Counted from the first letter of the stretch, positions 12,060-24,148 are shown. The stretch: DNA of 64,000 bases from Deinandra increscens subsp. villosa (GCA_039602395.1 JBCNJP010000003.1:64532278-64596277); one strand, 5' to 3'. Notes: a model not told the origin generated them from the letters alone. Translations and numbers: made by a program.

Positions 12060-12810
12060 TCTAGTCAAGTTGTTCTAACCGTTTACTTGAAGTTTATAGG
12101 TTTTCGATTCTGGAAACAGGTTCTCGATCGACTGGTTTGCATATATTCAGAAGTATTTTTGTGACTAACTTGCTTAGTTTTGTGCAGAAATTGAATTTTG
12201 GTGATTGTCGTGCATTAACAGGTGGTTCTCGATTGTTATCTGGTGGTTCTCGATCGCTGTCTGGTGGTACTCGATCATAGGCTGCTAGATTTCGATCAGT
12301 TTGAGGATTTCGACTGCTGAAATCTATTTCCGGAAAACTTCTGTTTGCTGAGTTGTCAAGATTCTTGATTTGGAGAACAAGTTACATAGTTTTCGATCTG
12401 ATCTGGAGATTTTCGATTGTGGAAATATTTTTGGAAAGCCGAAATTTTCGGGATTATTACTTGATCAGAGGTTCTCGTTTGCATACAGCGTTTCTCGATC
12501 GAAGTTCACTGGTATTCGATTGTGGTTGTGGTTTTCGATCGTGTGTCTCGATCTCTTGAAGGTTCTCGATTGCCTACAGCATTTCTCGATCGAATTACAC
12601 TGGTATTCGATTCTGTTAGTGGTTTTCGATCGAGTCTGATCGAGTTTCTCTGGTTCTTGATCGTATTGTGTTGCTTTTTGGAGTGTGGTCGTGGTTTTCT
12701 ATTGGACTTGTAATTCTCGATCGTATTCAAAGTTTTCTATTGGGTTGTGATTGAATACTTAATTTTCTATTGTGATTCTGAGTTTTTGATTCTGTAATTG
12801 GTTTTCAATC
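12060..12810 (+). repeat. TCGATCG-rich repeat array in the leader of the Copia gag
   Basis: About twenty degenerate units of the type GGTTCTCGATCG or GGTTTTCGATTG, spaced mostly 20 to 50 bases apart, fill the region up to the gag ATG. The core CGATCG is palindromic. No ORF here looks real. A second array with the same words, largely in reverse complement, precedes the extra ORF at 34220-34640. Confidence 0.75.
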
Positions 12811-15800
12811 ATGGATTACGACATGGGAAATTCTGAAACTATGATGTATCAGAAAATGGATGCTGAAATTGGAACGTCCACTCGACCTCCTAGATTGCTG
12901 TCACCGGATGGTTTTCAGAACTGGAAGTATAGATTCACAAATCAACTAAAGTGTGTCGACTCTAGGATTTGGAGATCTGTAAGTGTAGGTCTTTTCAAAC
13001 CTAAACATGAAGGTGGAAAGAAAGATGGAGAGGACAAAACAACTGGAGAATTCGATGATACTGACTGGGATAGAATCACCAAAGATGAAAAGGCATATGC
13101 AATCATGACAATGGCACTATCTCCTGAAATTGCTCAAGCTTTCAGGAAATATCAGACAGCAAAAGACCTCTGGGAAGCATTGATAAAGGCTTATGAAGGA
13201 AATGAGGACATGAAAGCTAGTCGTCAAGAAATTCTCAAACAAAAATTCAATATGTTCAATCATGTGATGGGAGAGAACCTTGAGGCACAGATACAAAGAT
13301 TTGTTACGTTGATTACTGAGATGAGCAATGAAAAAATAGAACCTCCTGTGTTTGAGCAAAATCTGAAGCTACTGAATAGCTTGCCAAAGAGCTGGGATAT
13401 GAATATATCCATCATCAAGAATACAGTGAACTTGAGAGAATTATCGCTTACTGAAATGGTGGAAAAACTAAGATCCAAAGCTTTAGATGATAAACAAAGA
13501 GCCTTGAATCACATCAGCAGTATGAGCATGGCCGGTCAAGTTAACCAGGCACTTATGTCAGAACAGAAGCCTAGAACTACAGAGTCGAAGACTTCAGTCA
13601 CTGTTGCACCTGCATCTGCACCACCAAGTTCATCATCTGGAAATCATGAAAATGATTCGACTATTGCTACTGACCTAAATTTTGCATTGGGTGCAGGATT
13701 TATGGCATGCAATCAAACACTTGTTGCAGGAAGTTGGTGCCATCAGAAATTATTTCTGACGACTTGAATCAGATCAATCCAGAAGATGTTGAGATGCTAG
13801 ATGTTTCCTGGCAAATGGCCATGGCTGTGTTCAGAGCCAAGAAATTTATGTCAAAGACTGGGAAAAATGTTTGGCAAGATCAGAATAAAATCAAGATGGG
13901 TTTTGACAAGACGAAGCTGAGATGCTACAATTGTGATGAATACGATCATTTTGCTAGGGAGTGCACTAAGCCAAGGAAGGAACAAGCTGATGAGAAGACT
14001 GCAGGAAAGGATAAGAAGCAAGGTGAGAAAAGTCAAGCTTTGATGGCTCAAGATTCTGGAGGATATGATTGGAGTGATCAATTGAAGGAGGTGAGATTGG
14101 CTCCTCATGCATTTCAAGCCCAGGATGAAGAAGAAGGCAAAGATCATGCTTTTATGGTAGAAAATGATGATAAAAATACTCAGGTTTGCTCTAATCCTTC
14201 TTGTGCTCGATTAATTAAAAATCTGAGAGAAATTCGTACAAATCATGAATTGCTATTGTTTGATGCTGAGTGTGCTAAGAGTTCGTTCAAAGGTAGATTA
14301 GCTAAGAGTGAGGAAAAGGTGAAAGCCCATTCTGAGGACATTAAGAAATATCATAGCCTTGCTACTGAAAAATCTATTTTATATGATCGAGATAAACTTG
14401 AAATAGGAAAATTAAAAGGTGAATTAGATGATCTTCAGCATAAGTATGATGAACTAATGGTTAAGTATGAAACTAACAAAGGAAGAAGCAAGCATAAGAT
14501 GGAACAAAGTAAAGGTCTGTCCTTAGCTATTGTTGAAGGTAGGCTTGAAAGGGATAAGTCAGGTCTTGGATCAGATAATTCTAGTTTAATAAGAACAGGT
14601 GTTCCTCCTCCTATGCCTAGAGACATTGTGAGAAATTTGTTTGAGGAAGATTATGTTGAAAGATCAGACCGAGATTATAATGAAGTTGCTCCTCCTCTAG
14701 ATAGTGTGCTGATAGGTGTGTCCCCAAGAACTCAGGAAGAAATAGTTCTACTATAGGATCTATGGCTGAAAGCTCTAATCTAGAAGCTGAATCAAAACCT
14801 ACTGAAAACAAAGTTGAAATTCCTTGTTCTAACATTTCTATTTCTTGTGCAGATGATGTGAAAATTAAGGATATTTCTGAAAGGGATCACGAGTGCCAAT
14901 GGGTTGAAGCTTGTCATAAGTCTATACCTTTTGAAGCCTGTTTAACTAAGAACAATGTTTTTGAGTCTGTTTCTGTTTCTGTTCAAAACCTTCGGTGTCA
15001 GTGTCAAATAAGTCAGATAAAACTAAATCTGACAAGTCGAATGCTAAAACTTTGAATGGTTTGTGTGGTGATGAATTTAATGGTTCTAGATTGCGTGTGA
15101 TGAATGTTAAAATATGCGTGAAACTCGACCAAATGATTTTGTAACTTATCCTCAGGTTGTAACTGCTTTTAACCGACCAAAAGTGACAAATGGTGATCAA
15201 TTTTGTTTGATGACTCAACCTGGGGAAAACAAAGTCAAAATTCACAAATGGGATGAAAAGCCTTCATGGAAATCATCCTACCCAAGACGACCATTTGAAT
15301 GTAGTAGCATACATGGTCCTAAAAAATTAAATTGTTATAATTGTGGTAAACCAGGACATTTTGCTGCTACATGTCTAAACAGACCTTATGAACCATACTT
15401 TCCTCAATCACATCAAAGAGGTCAAAACTTGAGTGTTGGAAATGTCAGGTACACCAAGAACTCTCAGAAAGTTTTGTCTAAGGGGAAGCATGACTCAACA
15501 CCAATGAAGTTTCAAAACTCTAAGGCCAAGATTAATGATTCACCTAAGACAAAAAGGGCTGAACAACAGTGGAATGTTGACAAATCTAAAAACCACAGGT
15601 TTGTCCAAAGGGGAATTTTCAACAAGAAACAGATATTTGCTAAAGAATTTTTTCATCTAAATCAGGCCAAAGCATATTTTAAAAATGATAAGAGACCAAA
15701 AATATTTCAATTGTCCCCATTCCAAAATAACATTCCACTTGAAAAAAAACAAGTTGCTGTTTGGAGACCAAAAATTAGTCCAAAAGATGAACATGTTCCA

Positions 15801-15848
15801 GGAAAGAAAATCAAAAGCAAGTTAGTACCCAGAAATGCTGAAACCTAG
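12811..15848 (+). pseudogene. gag: gag of the SIRE-type Copia element
   Basis: The ATG at 12811 begins a Copia gag: PDGFQNWKYRF near residue 30, a helical capsid-like body with AKDLWEALIKAYEGNEDMK, and a Ser/Pro-rich linker near residue 270. A frameshift near 13740 moves to the frame 13707-14756. That frame has a CCHC knuckle of form CYNCDEYDHFAREC at 13923-13964 and then a Lys/Glu coiled coil (about 14200-14480). After a stop at 14754 the frame changes twice. A second knuckle, CYNCGKPGHFAATC, lies at about 15332-15373 and is followed by a basic tail to 15848. Two knuckles and an extended coiled coil mirror the TR-GAG gag. Expected role: virus-like particle formation and RNA packaging. It leads into the protease after about 55 bases. 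Confidence 0.85.
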
Positions 15849-15904
15849 GTACGAGTTTCTAACTAATCTCGTATGTTGTGCATGTACAATCATGGAGGAC
15901 TGTC

Positions 15905-15998
15905 AACAATCTCTGGTATGTTGATAGTGGTTGTACCAGGCACATGATCGGAGACATACCCTTGCTACAAGATATTCATGAATTTAATGGAGGATATG
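15905..15998 (+). pseudogene. protease, first part (split by Gypsy insertion)
   Basis: The frame reads WYVDSGCTRHM, the active-site block of a Copia aspartic protease, with the catalytic Asp codon at 15923-15925. It continues to NGGY, where the Gypsy element enters. Reading resumes at 28609 after one copy of the ATATG target duplication. The protease would cleave the gag-pol polyprotein. Confidence 0.85.
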
Positions 15999-18866
15999 CG
16001 TCACACCCCCAATTTACCACTAATGGAGTTTTACCGTGTAGGGTGTGAGTACAGACCAGGACCTGAGTCAATGATTGCAACAACCCATTCAATCCATAAT
16101 TATAATACGATAAATGCATCAAACATTCATTAGTAAACCATAATTTAGATGTGTAACGCAGCGGAAAGTAATATGCGCAAAACACACGCCCAATAATTTA
16201 AAATAAGTTCAAACGCATGCAATGTTGAGGAAATAAAAGTGTTTGTCTCCCAAAGTAAACGTTTGAAAAGAAAACAAAGCCAAGGGGTAACCCGCCACAC
16301 TTACCAATAACAGACAAAACTCCTAGCGACCTGTATAAAAATAGAGTAAAACCAAGTGTCAGCTAATGCTGGTGAGTTCACGAAAGTAGTATAATACATA
16401 TACTAAGATGGAGATATAAATAATAAGCATTAATAAGAATTGAATACTATCGTAGGTAGCTAGCCTAGTTGTCATGTTCATTAGGAAGTTCGCAACCGAA
16501 GCTGACTAAATGCATGTAGGGAATGCGTACATGTTTTGCCTCCACTGTGTCCATCTGTACACAGTAGTTTTGGCTGACATTAACTCCGTCCGACCTCCAG
16601 TCAGGTGGGCTTCCCGTGCACCGCAGAGCGAGGGTTGTCAATCCTCAGTAGTACTACTAAACGTCACCATGCTATTTACACTATATTAACGATCCGATTA
16701 TGCGAGGGCTTTAATAGATGGGCTATCCCATAACATGTGATAGTTTACTTATTCAAATCCATTAACGTGCGTTTTGTAAGTTACCAAATACTTGTAAGAA
16801 AAACGGATCATTACCCAAACGAGGTATGATCTAACTTGGAGTGTGAAACTCACCTTTGGGAGCGATGCTACGAAAACCACACTTGATCCAAGTGCTCCGC
16901 GTTTAGAGAAACGGAAGAGAGTGTATGACCTAAGAGTGCAGGCCTATCGTGTTAGTTGTGTCACAAAAGAAAACGAGCTGACTTGCGACACACGGGTTGA
17001 TCGTGGTAGGGACATGCGCGAGAGGGGAAAAAAGAGAAAGAGAGAGAAAATAGGATCCACTGAAGGCATACGTGCTCAAGTGTCCTATCGTCATGTTACT
17101 AGAATGGTGTGGGTGAAACACAGAAGCAAATAGCTAGGACAAATGTGATTAACTACTACGGTACAACATAAGGTCAACGAATGAACCTTATGCAGTCTTG
17201 CCATTCCCACGGAGTGGGGACCTAGGACCTGTACTGGAGCATAACTACATGGCCTAGGGGTTTAGACTAACCCAACACATAAGCAAATTGGAAGGAGAAC
17301 AAGTTGTGGAAGCATGCGGTGGGTTACACATTGTCAAACAACTGGTCAAGGATTGGGGTCATCTAACTTATCCTACCAAAGGGGATTGGTCAATGAAAGT
17401 CAACAGAATGTTGGGCTACTCTTAATTGCCTAATTTCATGTATTGACCTAAGGTTCATAGCTAGCATACAAGTTACGTGGCAAGACATGGAAACAAACAT
17501 CACAAATTTTAAGACGGCTGCGCACCGACTTTGTCTACACCAAATCAGTAGCTTATCATATGAACTAGAGCCCCTAACCACTTTCAATTCAAAGATAACT
17601 CACCAAGGTTTGTTTTGCAAAAAGAATCATCTAAAAAGGATGAGGGATGAGAAAGTTATGTCATGTGAAAGTTGGATAAAATTTTCCAGACAAAATCTGC
17701 CTGGCGTTTAGTCAATGACATAGTGTTCAGGTTGTAACTCATTACTAACTTTAGGTTAGATTCCAAAAATTTCCAGATCATTAACTTAGCATGTGCACAA
17801 CAACTTTTATGTTTTATAAAAATTTTAATTGTCCCGTTAACCTTGTCAAAAATCTTGCGTAAGTGCATGAGTTTATTTCCGGACAGAATTGCACACCCAT
17901 TTTGTCCGGGACCTTTGAGGTACCAAATAAGGTTCTTATTTCGTGAGGTCAGTGCCATATGAAAGCTAAGACATATACCTAAGACTAGGAAAAAGAATCA
18001 TGCAATTTGGTTCATGTATGAGAAAGTTATTCTACTTTGAAATTGACTAAAATTTGAGGGACTGATTCTGTCAACAGATTGCAACGTCAACTTCCCGACA
18101 CCATGGATCATTCACTAATCCGAATTAAGACCCCAAGTTTTACAGGAGGTTTACTTAATATGTTACCAACAAACTTTATGTTTTATGTTTTGAAAGATTG
18201 TCACGTTATATTGACCCAATAATTGAAACAAATCTGACTCTCAACATTTTAACAGCCCCGTGCACCAAACTTGTGGTGCACGTTTGGGCGACCAAATCTT
18301 GTTTAAAAATTGCGTTTTTGGTACCCCTGGAAAGCTAAGACGATTAATTCTCGTCTCCAAAAAGAATCACACGATTTAGACTTCTGGTTTGCGAGTTATG
18401 ACCCGAACAAGATGGTAGAAAATTTTGACAGAATCTGTTTGAAATCTATCTATGATTTTATGATGATCTTTTCACAAACCCAAACCCCATAACCCTAATT
18501 CCGAAAATCACAGCCCTTAAAGGGTTCTAAAACACAGAAATTAAGTCGAGTACATCCCTACAAATCGCACATAACAGCCATAGAAGAACATGCATCGTGA
18601 TGAACACCAAGAATCACACAACAAGTTTAGGGTTTTACCTTTGGTTCTTCGTGAGAGGTTTTAGAGATGGAATTGCAGGGACCACGTGCTTTGTGCTTCT
18701 TTTAGTACCCTTTTGCAGCAGGTTGGACGTTGGTTGGTGGCCGGAAAACGCTCCGATGGTGGTGGTTGATGAAAGCCGACGAGAGAGAGGGTGGGGGAGG
18801 AGTTATCGTTCAAAGAAGAGTGGGGAGGGGGCTAGGGTTTGATCCCCTCCTTCCCTTATATACTTC

Positions 18867-18928
<62 letters not shown>

Positions 18929-19294
18929 TTAATCAATTAATTAAATTAAACAAATGGTGATTGATTAATTAATTTAAATAGAAGTGAACGAACGAGCTAG
19001 AGTTGTCGGTTTAGAAGAATCATACGAAACGAAAGACGAGAATTTATAAGTCATGCTTATACGATAAAACGAGTCTATAGAACTTTCTATAAACTTTAAA
19101 ATTTGATAAAATGTCAAATGTTAGGCCTCTCGGGTAATTTATTGGATATGGTTGATCAACCAAGTGCATCGGAACAGACTCGATAAGTGGAGTGCACGTG
19201 ACATCACGTGACACGTAAAATAAATTAAACACATGGGCAAGTCTTAACGGGAAAAGTTTAACGGAGTTAACCTGGGAAAACGACATTTGTCACA
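15999..19294 (-). repeat. 3' LTR of the Tekay-like Gypsy
   Basis: The LTR starts on the plus strand as CGTCACACCCCC (TG mutated to CG) and ends TTTGTCACA. It matches 25314-28608 throughout. It contains a (TTA)n tract at about 18866-18929. The short ORFs within it are paralleled in the other LTR and show no protein family. Confidence 0.93.
18866..18929. repeat. (TTA)n microsatellite in the left LTR
   Basis: An uninterrupted TTA/TAT tract of about 20 units. The same tract sits at the corresponding place in the right LTR (about 28181-28243), so it was in the element before insertion. Confidence 0.95.
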
Positions 19295-19306
19295 TCCTCC
19301 CCTTGT
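19295..19306 (-). other. polypurine tract of the Tekay-like Gypsy
   Basis: The minus strand reads AAGGGGAGGA immediately before the LTR start TGTGACA. This is the expected primer for plus-strand DNA synthesis. Confidence 0.8.
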
Positions 19307-19438
19307 TACAGAAATTTTCGTCCTGAAAATTTGGTCGGTGTAGTCACGGCTTCTGCGAAAGGAAAGGAAAATTTTCAGGGTCTTACATCATCCCCCTATT
19401 ATGGAAATTTTCGTCCCGAAAATTTAGGCGTACCTCAA

Positions 19439-21111
19439 CTATGATGATGACGGTTGGTCGAACAGGTGCGGGTACTTCTTCCGCATCTGATCTTCACGTT
19501 CCCATGTGAACTCTGGTCCACGCTTAGATTGCCATCGTACTTTGACAATTGGGATTCTGCTTCGTTTTAGCATTTTCTCTTCGCGGCCCATAATCTCTAC
19601 GGGCTATTCAATAAATCGGAGTTGTTCGTCCACTTGTAGTTCTTCTAGTGGAACTATCAGTGTCTCATCCGCCAGACACTTCTTCAGATTTGAGACGTGG
19701 AACACGTTGTGCACACCTTCTAATTCTGGTGGCAAATCTAGACGGTAGGCCACCGTGCCTATCCTTTCGATGATTTTGAAGGGTCCCACATAGCGGGGAT
19801 TTAACTTCCCACGTTTACCAAATCTTATCACGCCTTTCCAAGGTGAAACTTTTAGCAATACCATGTCACCCGTCTGGAATTCCAACGGTTTACGACGCTT
19901 GTCGGCATAGCTCTTCTGTCGATCCCTGACAGCCGCTAAACGGTTTCTAATTTGCACGATTTTCTCCGTGGTCTCGTGCACAATTTCAGGCCCAGTGAGT
20001 TGACTCTCACCTACCTCAGCCCAGCAGACCGGTGATTTGCATTTCCTTCCATATAGCGCCTCGAATGGCGCAGCCCCAATGCTTGTATGGTAACTGTTGT
20101 TATAGGAGAACTCAACAAGCGGTAGGTGAGTCTCCCAATTCTTTCCAAAATCCATTACACATGCTCTTAGCATGTCTTCGAGAGTCTGAATTGTACGTTC
20201 GGTCTATCCATCCGTTTGAGGATGGTATGCAGTACTCATGTCGATTCGGGTACCCATGGCGGCTTGTAGAGATCTCCAAAATTTGGAAGCAAAACGTGGG
20301 TCTCGATCAGAGATGATGGATAGTGGAACACCATGAAGTTTTACTATGTCCTTCACGTATATTTGCGCAAGTTTATCTGTCTTGTCAGTCTCTCTCATGG
20401 GTAAGAAGTGGGCAGATTTTGTCAACCTATCGACTATTACCCATATCATATCATTACCTGCTGGAGAACGAGGCAGCCCGGTAATGAAGTCCATGGAGAT
20501 ATCCTCCCATTTCCATCCTGGGATCCTTGGCTGCTGGAGTAGTCCTGATGACTTCTGGTACTCGACCTTAACTTTCGAGCAGGTCAAGCACTTTTTGACA
20601 TATAAGGCAATGTCTGCCTTCATGTTGGGCCACCAGTAGACCAGCTTCAGGTCTTAGTACATTTTGTCGGACCTGGGTGAACAGAGTAGCGAGACTTGTG
20701 TGCTTCATCCATGACCAATTCCCGTAAGTTACCGTAATGAGGCACCCAGACCCGATTCTTATTGTAGCGAAGGCCATCGGCCTTGACCTCCGACTCGCCA
20801 TCAATTCCCCGAAGCGATTCAGCATCAAAGTTCTCCTGTTTTAGGGCCTCCCTTTGCGCGTCTCGGATTCTATCCGGCAGTTCAGTGTGAATGGTCATTT
20901 GCAAGGCTCGCACCCGTCGTGGCTTTATGTGTTCCTTTCTGCTCAACGCATCTGCCACGACGTTGGCCTTGCCTGAATGATATTTAATTGCCAGATCGTA
21001 GTCGTTTAACAGTTCAACCCATCGACGTTGCCTCATGTTCAGATCCTTCTGCTCGAAGATGTGCTGCAAACTCTTGTGGTCCGTGTATATGGTGCACTTA
21101 GTACCATATAA
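19439..21111 (-). pseudogene. pol: RNase H end, integrase and chromodomain of the Tekay-like Gypsy
   Basis: This continues the polyprotein after an in-frame TAA at about 21112. The RNase H C-terminus contains YTDHKSLQHIF and VVADALSRKE. Near 20640 the integrase zinc-finger region is frameshifted. The catalytic core follows: first Asp in SMDFITGLP, second in SDRDPRF, and the HPQTDG block. A TAG replaces the next codon (near 20204), just before the Glu of TERTIQTLED. The frame 20173-19604 carries the integrase C-terminal GPFKIIERIG and VFHVSNLKK blocks, and a TAG near 19602. It ends with a chromodomain-like tail (VKVRWQSKRGPEFTWERE) and a stop at 19439. In active relatives the chromodomain guides integration to modified histones. 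Confidence 0.88.
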
Positions 21112-23877
21112 TTAATGTCGCCAAATCTTCAAAGCGAACACTATTGCTCCCAATTCCAAGTCATGGGTTGTGTAGTTTTTCTCATGAATTTTTAATTGTC
21201 GCGACCCATATGCGATGACTTTCTCCCTTTGCATGAGTACGCATCCTAGGCCTTGGATAGAGGCATCGCAATACACTAAGAAGTCGTCCACACCCTCAGG
21301 TAGTGACAGAATCGGTGCTGTGCATAACTTCTCCTTTAGTGCTTGGAAGGCACTTTCTTCCTTTTCGCCCCATCGATATTGAACTCCCTTTTGAGTGAGA
21401 GCGGTTAAGGGTTGTGCTAACAGAGAGAAGCCTTGGATGAAACGTCGATAGTAACCCGCCAGACCAAGAAACTGACGGATTTCGGTGGGTGATCGCGGTT
21501 TTGGCCAACTCTTGATGGCCTCCACTTTTGAAGGATCCACATGAATCCCTTTTTCGTTGACGATGTGGCCTAAAAATTGGACCTCCCGAATCCAAAAATC
21601 AAACTTGGAGAATTTCGCGTAAAGTTGCTCCTTATGCAACAATTCTAAGATTAAGCGTAAGTGTTCCTCGTGTTCCTCCTTAGACTTTGAGTAGATGAGG
21701 ATGTCGTAAATGAAGACTATAACGAACTTGTCTAGGTAGGGCTTGCACACACGGTTCATGAGGTCCATGAACACCGCAGGTGCATTGGTTAGACCAAAGG
21801 GCATAACCAGGAACTCGTAGTGGCCATATCGCGTTCTGAAGGCCGTTTTCTCTATATCCTCCTCGCAGACTCTTAGTTGATGGTAACCCGACCTCAGATC
21901 AATTTTGGAATAATAACTCGACCCTTGTAGCTGATCGAAGAGGTCATCAATCCTGGGTAAGGGGTAACGGTTCTTGATAGTAACCTTGTTGAGTTCGCGG
22001 TAATCAATGCACATCCTGAAGGTTCCGTCTTTCTTCTTTACAAATAAGACCGGGGCTCCCCACGGAGATGAACTGGGTCTGATGAAACCCTTGTCGAGGA
22101 GTTCTTGTAGTTGCGTAGACAGTTCATTTGGTTCGCTCACAGCCAATCGGTAAGGTGCTCTTGCAATAGGGGCTGAACCGGGGGCAAGGTCGATTCCAAA
22201 CTCAACTTGACGATGCGGAGGGAGACCGGGTAAGTCTTCAGGAAATACGTCAGTGTATTCTCGGACAATCAGGAAATCTTCAATCTTGCCTTCTCCTCGG
22301 TTTGTATCGGTAACTGTTGCCAGGATGGCGACGTGTCCCTTCCGAAGACACTTCGGGGCCTTAAGGTATGATATGATTCCAGACACGGCACTGGCTTTCT
22401 CTCCTTGGACATTAAGTACTTTCCCGTCTGGAAAGGGTATTTTTATAACCTTCTCCTGGCATAAAATTTCGGCTTTGTTCTTGGATAACCAATCCATACC
22501 TACTATGATATCGAAACTACCAATAGTAAAAGGTAACAGATCTATGCCTAGTTTGTGGCCTGAAATTTCTAAGGTGCAGTTTTCTACTAAGTGTGTTGTA
22601 TCTACTAGTTTGCCATTTGCTAGTTCAACAGTATACTTAGCTCTTAAGGGTGTCTGTTTGGCCTTGATAAGTTTGCAAAACTTAAAGGAAATAAAACTTC
22701 TTTCTGCACCCGAATCAAACAAGACGTTCGCAAAGTAATTATTGAGGAGAAACTTACCCGTTATAACATTAGTATCATTCCTGGCTTCTCCTGTATTCAT
22801 GACGAACGCGCGAACACGCCCGTTGTTACCTCCACCATTACCACCATTGTTCCCGCTGTTTCCGTTGTTGTCACGGTTATTGTTGTTGCCGGGGTTGTTG
22901 TTCCTCTTCTTCAGTTGGGGACAGTCTTTCTTGATGTGGCCTTGCTTCCCGCACTCGAAGCAGCCACGCGGGTTTTCATTGGTGTTGTTTTTGTTTCGCT
23001 TATGAAGCTCGCCCCAGCAATTCTTAGCTTCATGGCCGGGCTTGCCACACCGTTCACAGTTGCCACTCGCCCTACAGTTGCCGGAGTGGTGGATGTTGCA
23101 TCGGTTACAGAAGGGTAATTTCCCTTTATAACCACCTTGGCCTTGACCACTGCTGCCTTGGCCGCCATTGTTGTTACGGTTCTGGTTGTTGCCACTATGG
23201 TTGTTTCCATTATAACCACCCCTGGAGTGGTCATGACGCTTGTTGGAGTGATGGGAGTTTGAAGACCTCCCAACAGAATTTCCAGCCCCGGTGTTAACCG
23301 GTTCTTCTTCGCGCTTCCTTTTCCCGTCAAGGGCCGTCTTGGGGGTCTTCTTGGGCGGTAGAGTCCCCTGATCTACAGTTTGGTCAGTCAGTTTGTGCGC
23401 CAGTCGAATCGCTTGTTGCACGTTGGCAGGGTTTGAAGCAGTGACCATGCCCTTGATCTGTGGAACGAGGCCGTCCACGAAACGCTCAATTTTCTTGAAA
23501 TCAGCATCCACCATGGTTGGACACAAAACTGAGTACTCGTGATATCGATCAGCGTAGCTTTCGATCTCGGAACCCACCATCTTCAAGTTTTGAAACTCGA
23601 TCTCCAATCTCTTCACCTGGTCACGGGGGCAGTATTCCTCCATGATGGCGTCCTTGAATTCTTGCCATGTCATTGCATTGGCGGCGTCCAGCCCGAGCAT
23701 CTGGATCTGAGCATTCCACCAGGTAAGGGCGGAGTCTTCCAGGGTGCCTGTCGCATACTTTACTCGATCACCATTAGGACAGTTGCTCATGGAGAAAACT
23801 TTTTCTGACTTTTCCAGCCAACGGAGCAGACCCACTGCCCCTTCAGTACCCTTGAACATCATAGGTTTGCACCCCAT
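21112..23877 (-). CDS. gag-pol: gag-protease-RT-RNase H polyprotein of the Tekay-like Gypsy (921 codons open)
   Basis: The longest open frame in the window. Residues about 1-170 are a retrotrans_gag domain (GAVGLLRWLEKSEKVF near the start). About 180-270 is Asn/Gly-rich. Two CCHC knuckles follow, CERCGKPGHEAKNC and CFECGKQGHIKKDC. The protease active site is DSGAERSFIS (about residue 390). RT begins near residue 540 with the RMCIDYRELN and KTAFRTRYGHYEF blocks. The catalytic motif reads FIYDILIYSKS, so the first Asp of the usual FIDD is a Tyr (codon at 21706-21708) and RT should be inactive. RNase H starts with YCDASIQGLGCVL and stops early at a TAA. The ATG at 23877 lies inside gag; the family's frame starts further upstream (CSFKSF precedes it). 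Confidence 0.92.
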   Translation of the reverse strand: MGCKPMMFKGTEGAVGLLRWLEKSEKVFSMSNCPNGDRVKYATGTLEDSALTWWNAQIQMLGLDAANAMTWQEFKDAIMEEYCPRDQVKRLEIEFQNLKMVGSEIESYADRYHEYSVLCPTMVDADFKKIERFVDGLVPQIKGMVTASNPANVQQAIRLAHKLTDQTVDQGTLPPKKTPKTALDGKRKREEEPVNTGAGNSVGRSSNSHHSNKRHDHSRGGYNGNNHSGNNQNRNNNGGQGSSGQGQGGYKGKLPFCNRCNIHHSGNCRASGNCERCGKPGHEAKNCWGELHKRNKNNTNENPRGCFECGKQGHIKKDCPQLKKRNNNPGNNNNRDNNGNSGNNGGNGGGNNGRVRAFVMNTGEARNDTNVITGKFLLNNYFANVLFDSGAERSFISFKFCKLIKAKQTPLRAKYTVELANGKLVDTTHLVENCTLEISGHKLGIDLLPFTIGSFDIIVGMDWLSKNKAEILCQEKVIKIPFPDGKVLNVQGEKASAVSGIISYLKAPKCLRKGHVAILATVTDTNRGEGKIEDFLIVREYTDVFPEDLPGLPPHRQVEFGIDLAPGSAPIARAPYRLAVSEPNELSTQLQELLDKGFIRPSSSPWGAPVLFVKKKDGTFRMCIDYRELNKVTIKNRYPLPRIDDLFDQLQGSSYYSKIDLRSGYHQLRVCEEDIEKTAFRTRYGHYEFLVMPFGLTNAPAVFMDLMNRVCKPYLDKFVIVFIYDILIYSKSKEEHEEHLRLILELLHKEQLYAKFSKFDFWIREVQFLGHIVNEKGIHVDPSKVEAIKSWPKPRSPTEIRQFLGLAGYYRRFIQGFSLLAQPLTALTQKGVQYRWGEKEESAFQALKEKLCTAPILSLPEGVDDFLVYCDASIQGLGCVLMQREKVIAYGSRQLKIHEKNYTTHDLELGAIVFALKIWRH

Positions 23878-24016
23878 GAACGACTTGAACGAACATTGGT
23901 TTTATCCTGAATTCATTATAAAAATTCACTTTAGAATTTCTACTGCTGGGTTACAAGGTTTTTGATTAAAGGGAAAGTAAGAAAAAAATATACCCTATAT
24001 TTATTTCACCGACTCC

Positions 24017-24148
24017 TTACTTACCGTTGTTATTGTTATTGTTGTTCTGGTTCGCCAGGGCTGCGACAATTCCCTGGTTGATTAAGTTCTGAATTTGAGC
24101 CGGTGTCATTGGCTGAGGGTTGCCTGCGTTGGTTCTGCATGGAGGCAT
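24017..24148 (-). pseudogene. gag: N-terminal gag segment of the Tekay-like Gypsy
   Basis: A short minus-strand ORF (43 codons) opens MPPCRTNAGN, runs through MTPAQIQNLINQGIVAALAN, and ends in an Asn run followed by GGTAAGTAA. In related chromoviruses this segment is fused directly to the Asn-rich linker and the gag core. Here about 140 bases and a frame difference separate it from the 23877 frame. The stop falls inside a perfect splice-donor-like GTAAGT. I tried the nearby AG acceptors and none restores the frame, so decay is as likely as an intron. Confidence 0.55.

Noticed and set aside
12353..12730. ORFs in the TCGATCG array before the Copia gag
   Set aside because: Their open frames arise from the repeated word and are not continuous with gag.
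16843..18960. Several ORFs of 60-100 codons in the left Tekay LTR, with twins at 26156-28246
   Set aside because: They lie wholly in LTRs, occur in both copies because the LTR is duplicated, and match no protein family I know.
22253..23330. Plus-strand and alternative-frame ORFs within the Gypsy gag-pol
   Set aside because: Shadows of the 921-codon minus-strand frame.
23878..24017. Intron between the short gag N-terminal ORF and the gag core of the Tekay-like element
   Set aside because: The donor-like GTAAGT is good, but none of the nearby AG acceptors restores the reading frame, so I did not annotate an intron.
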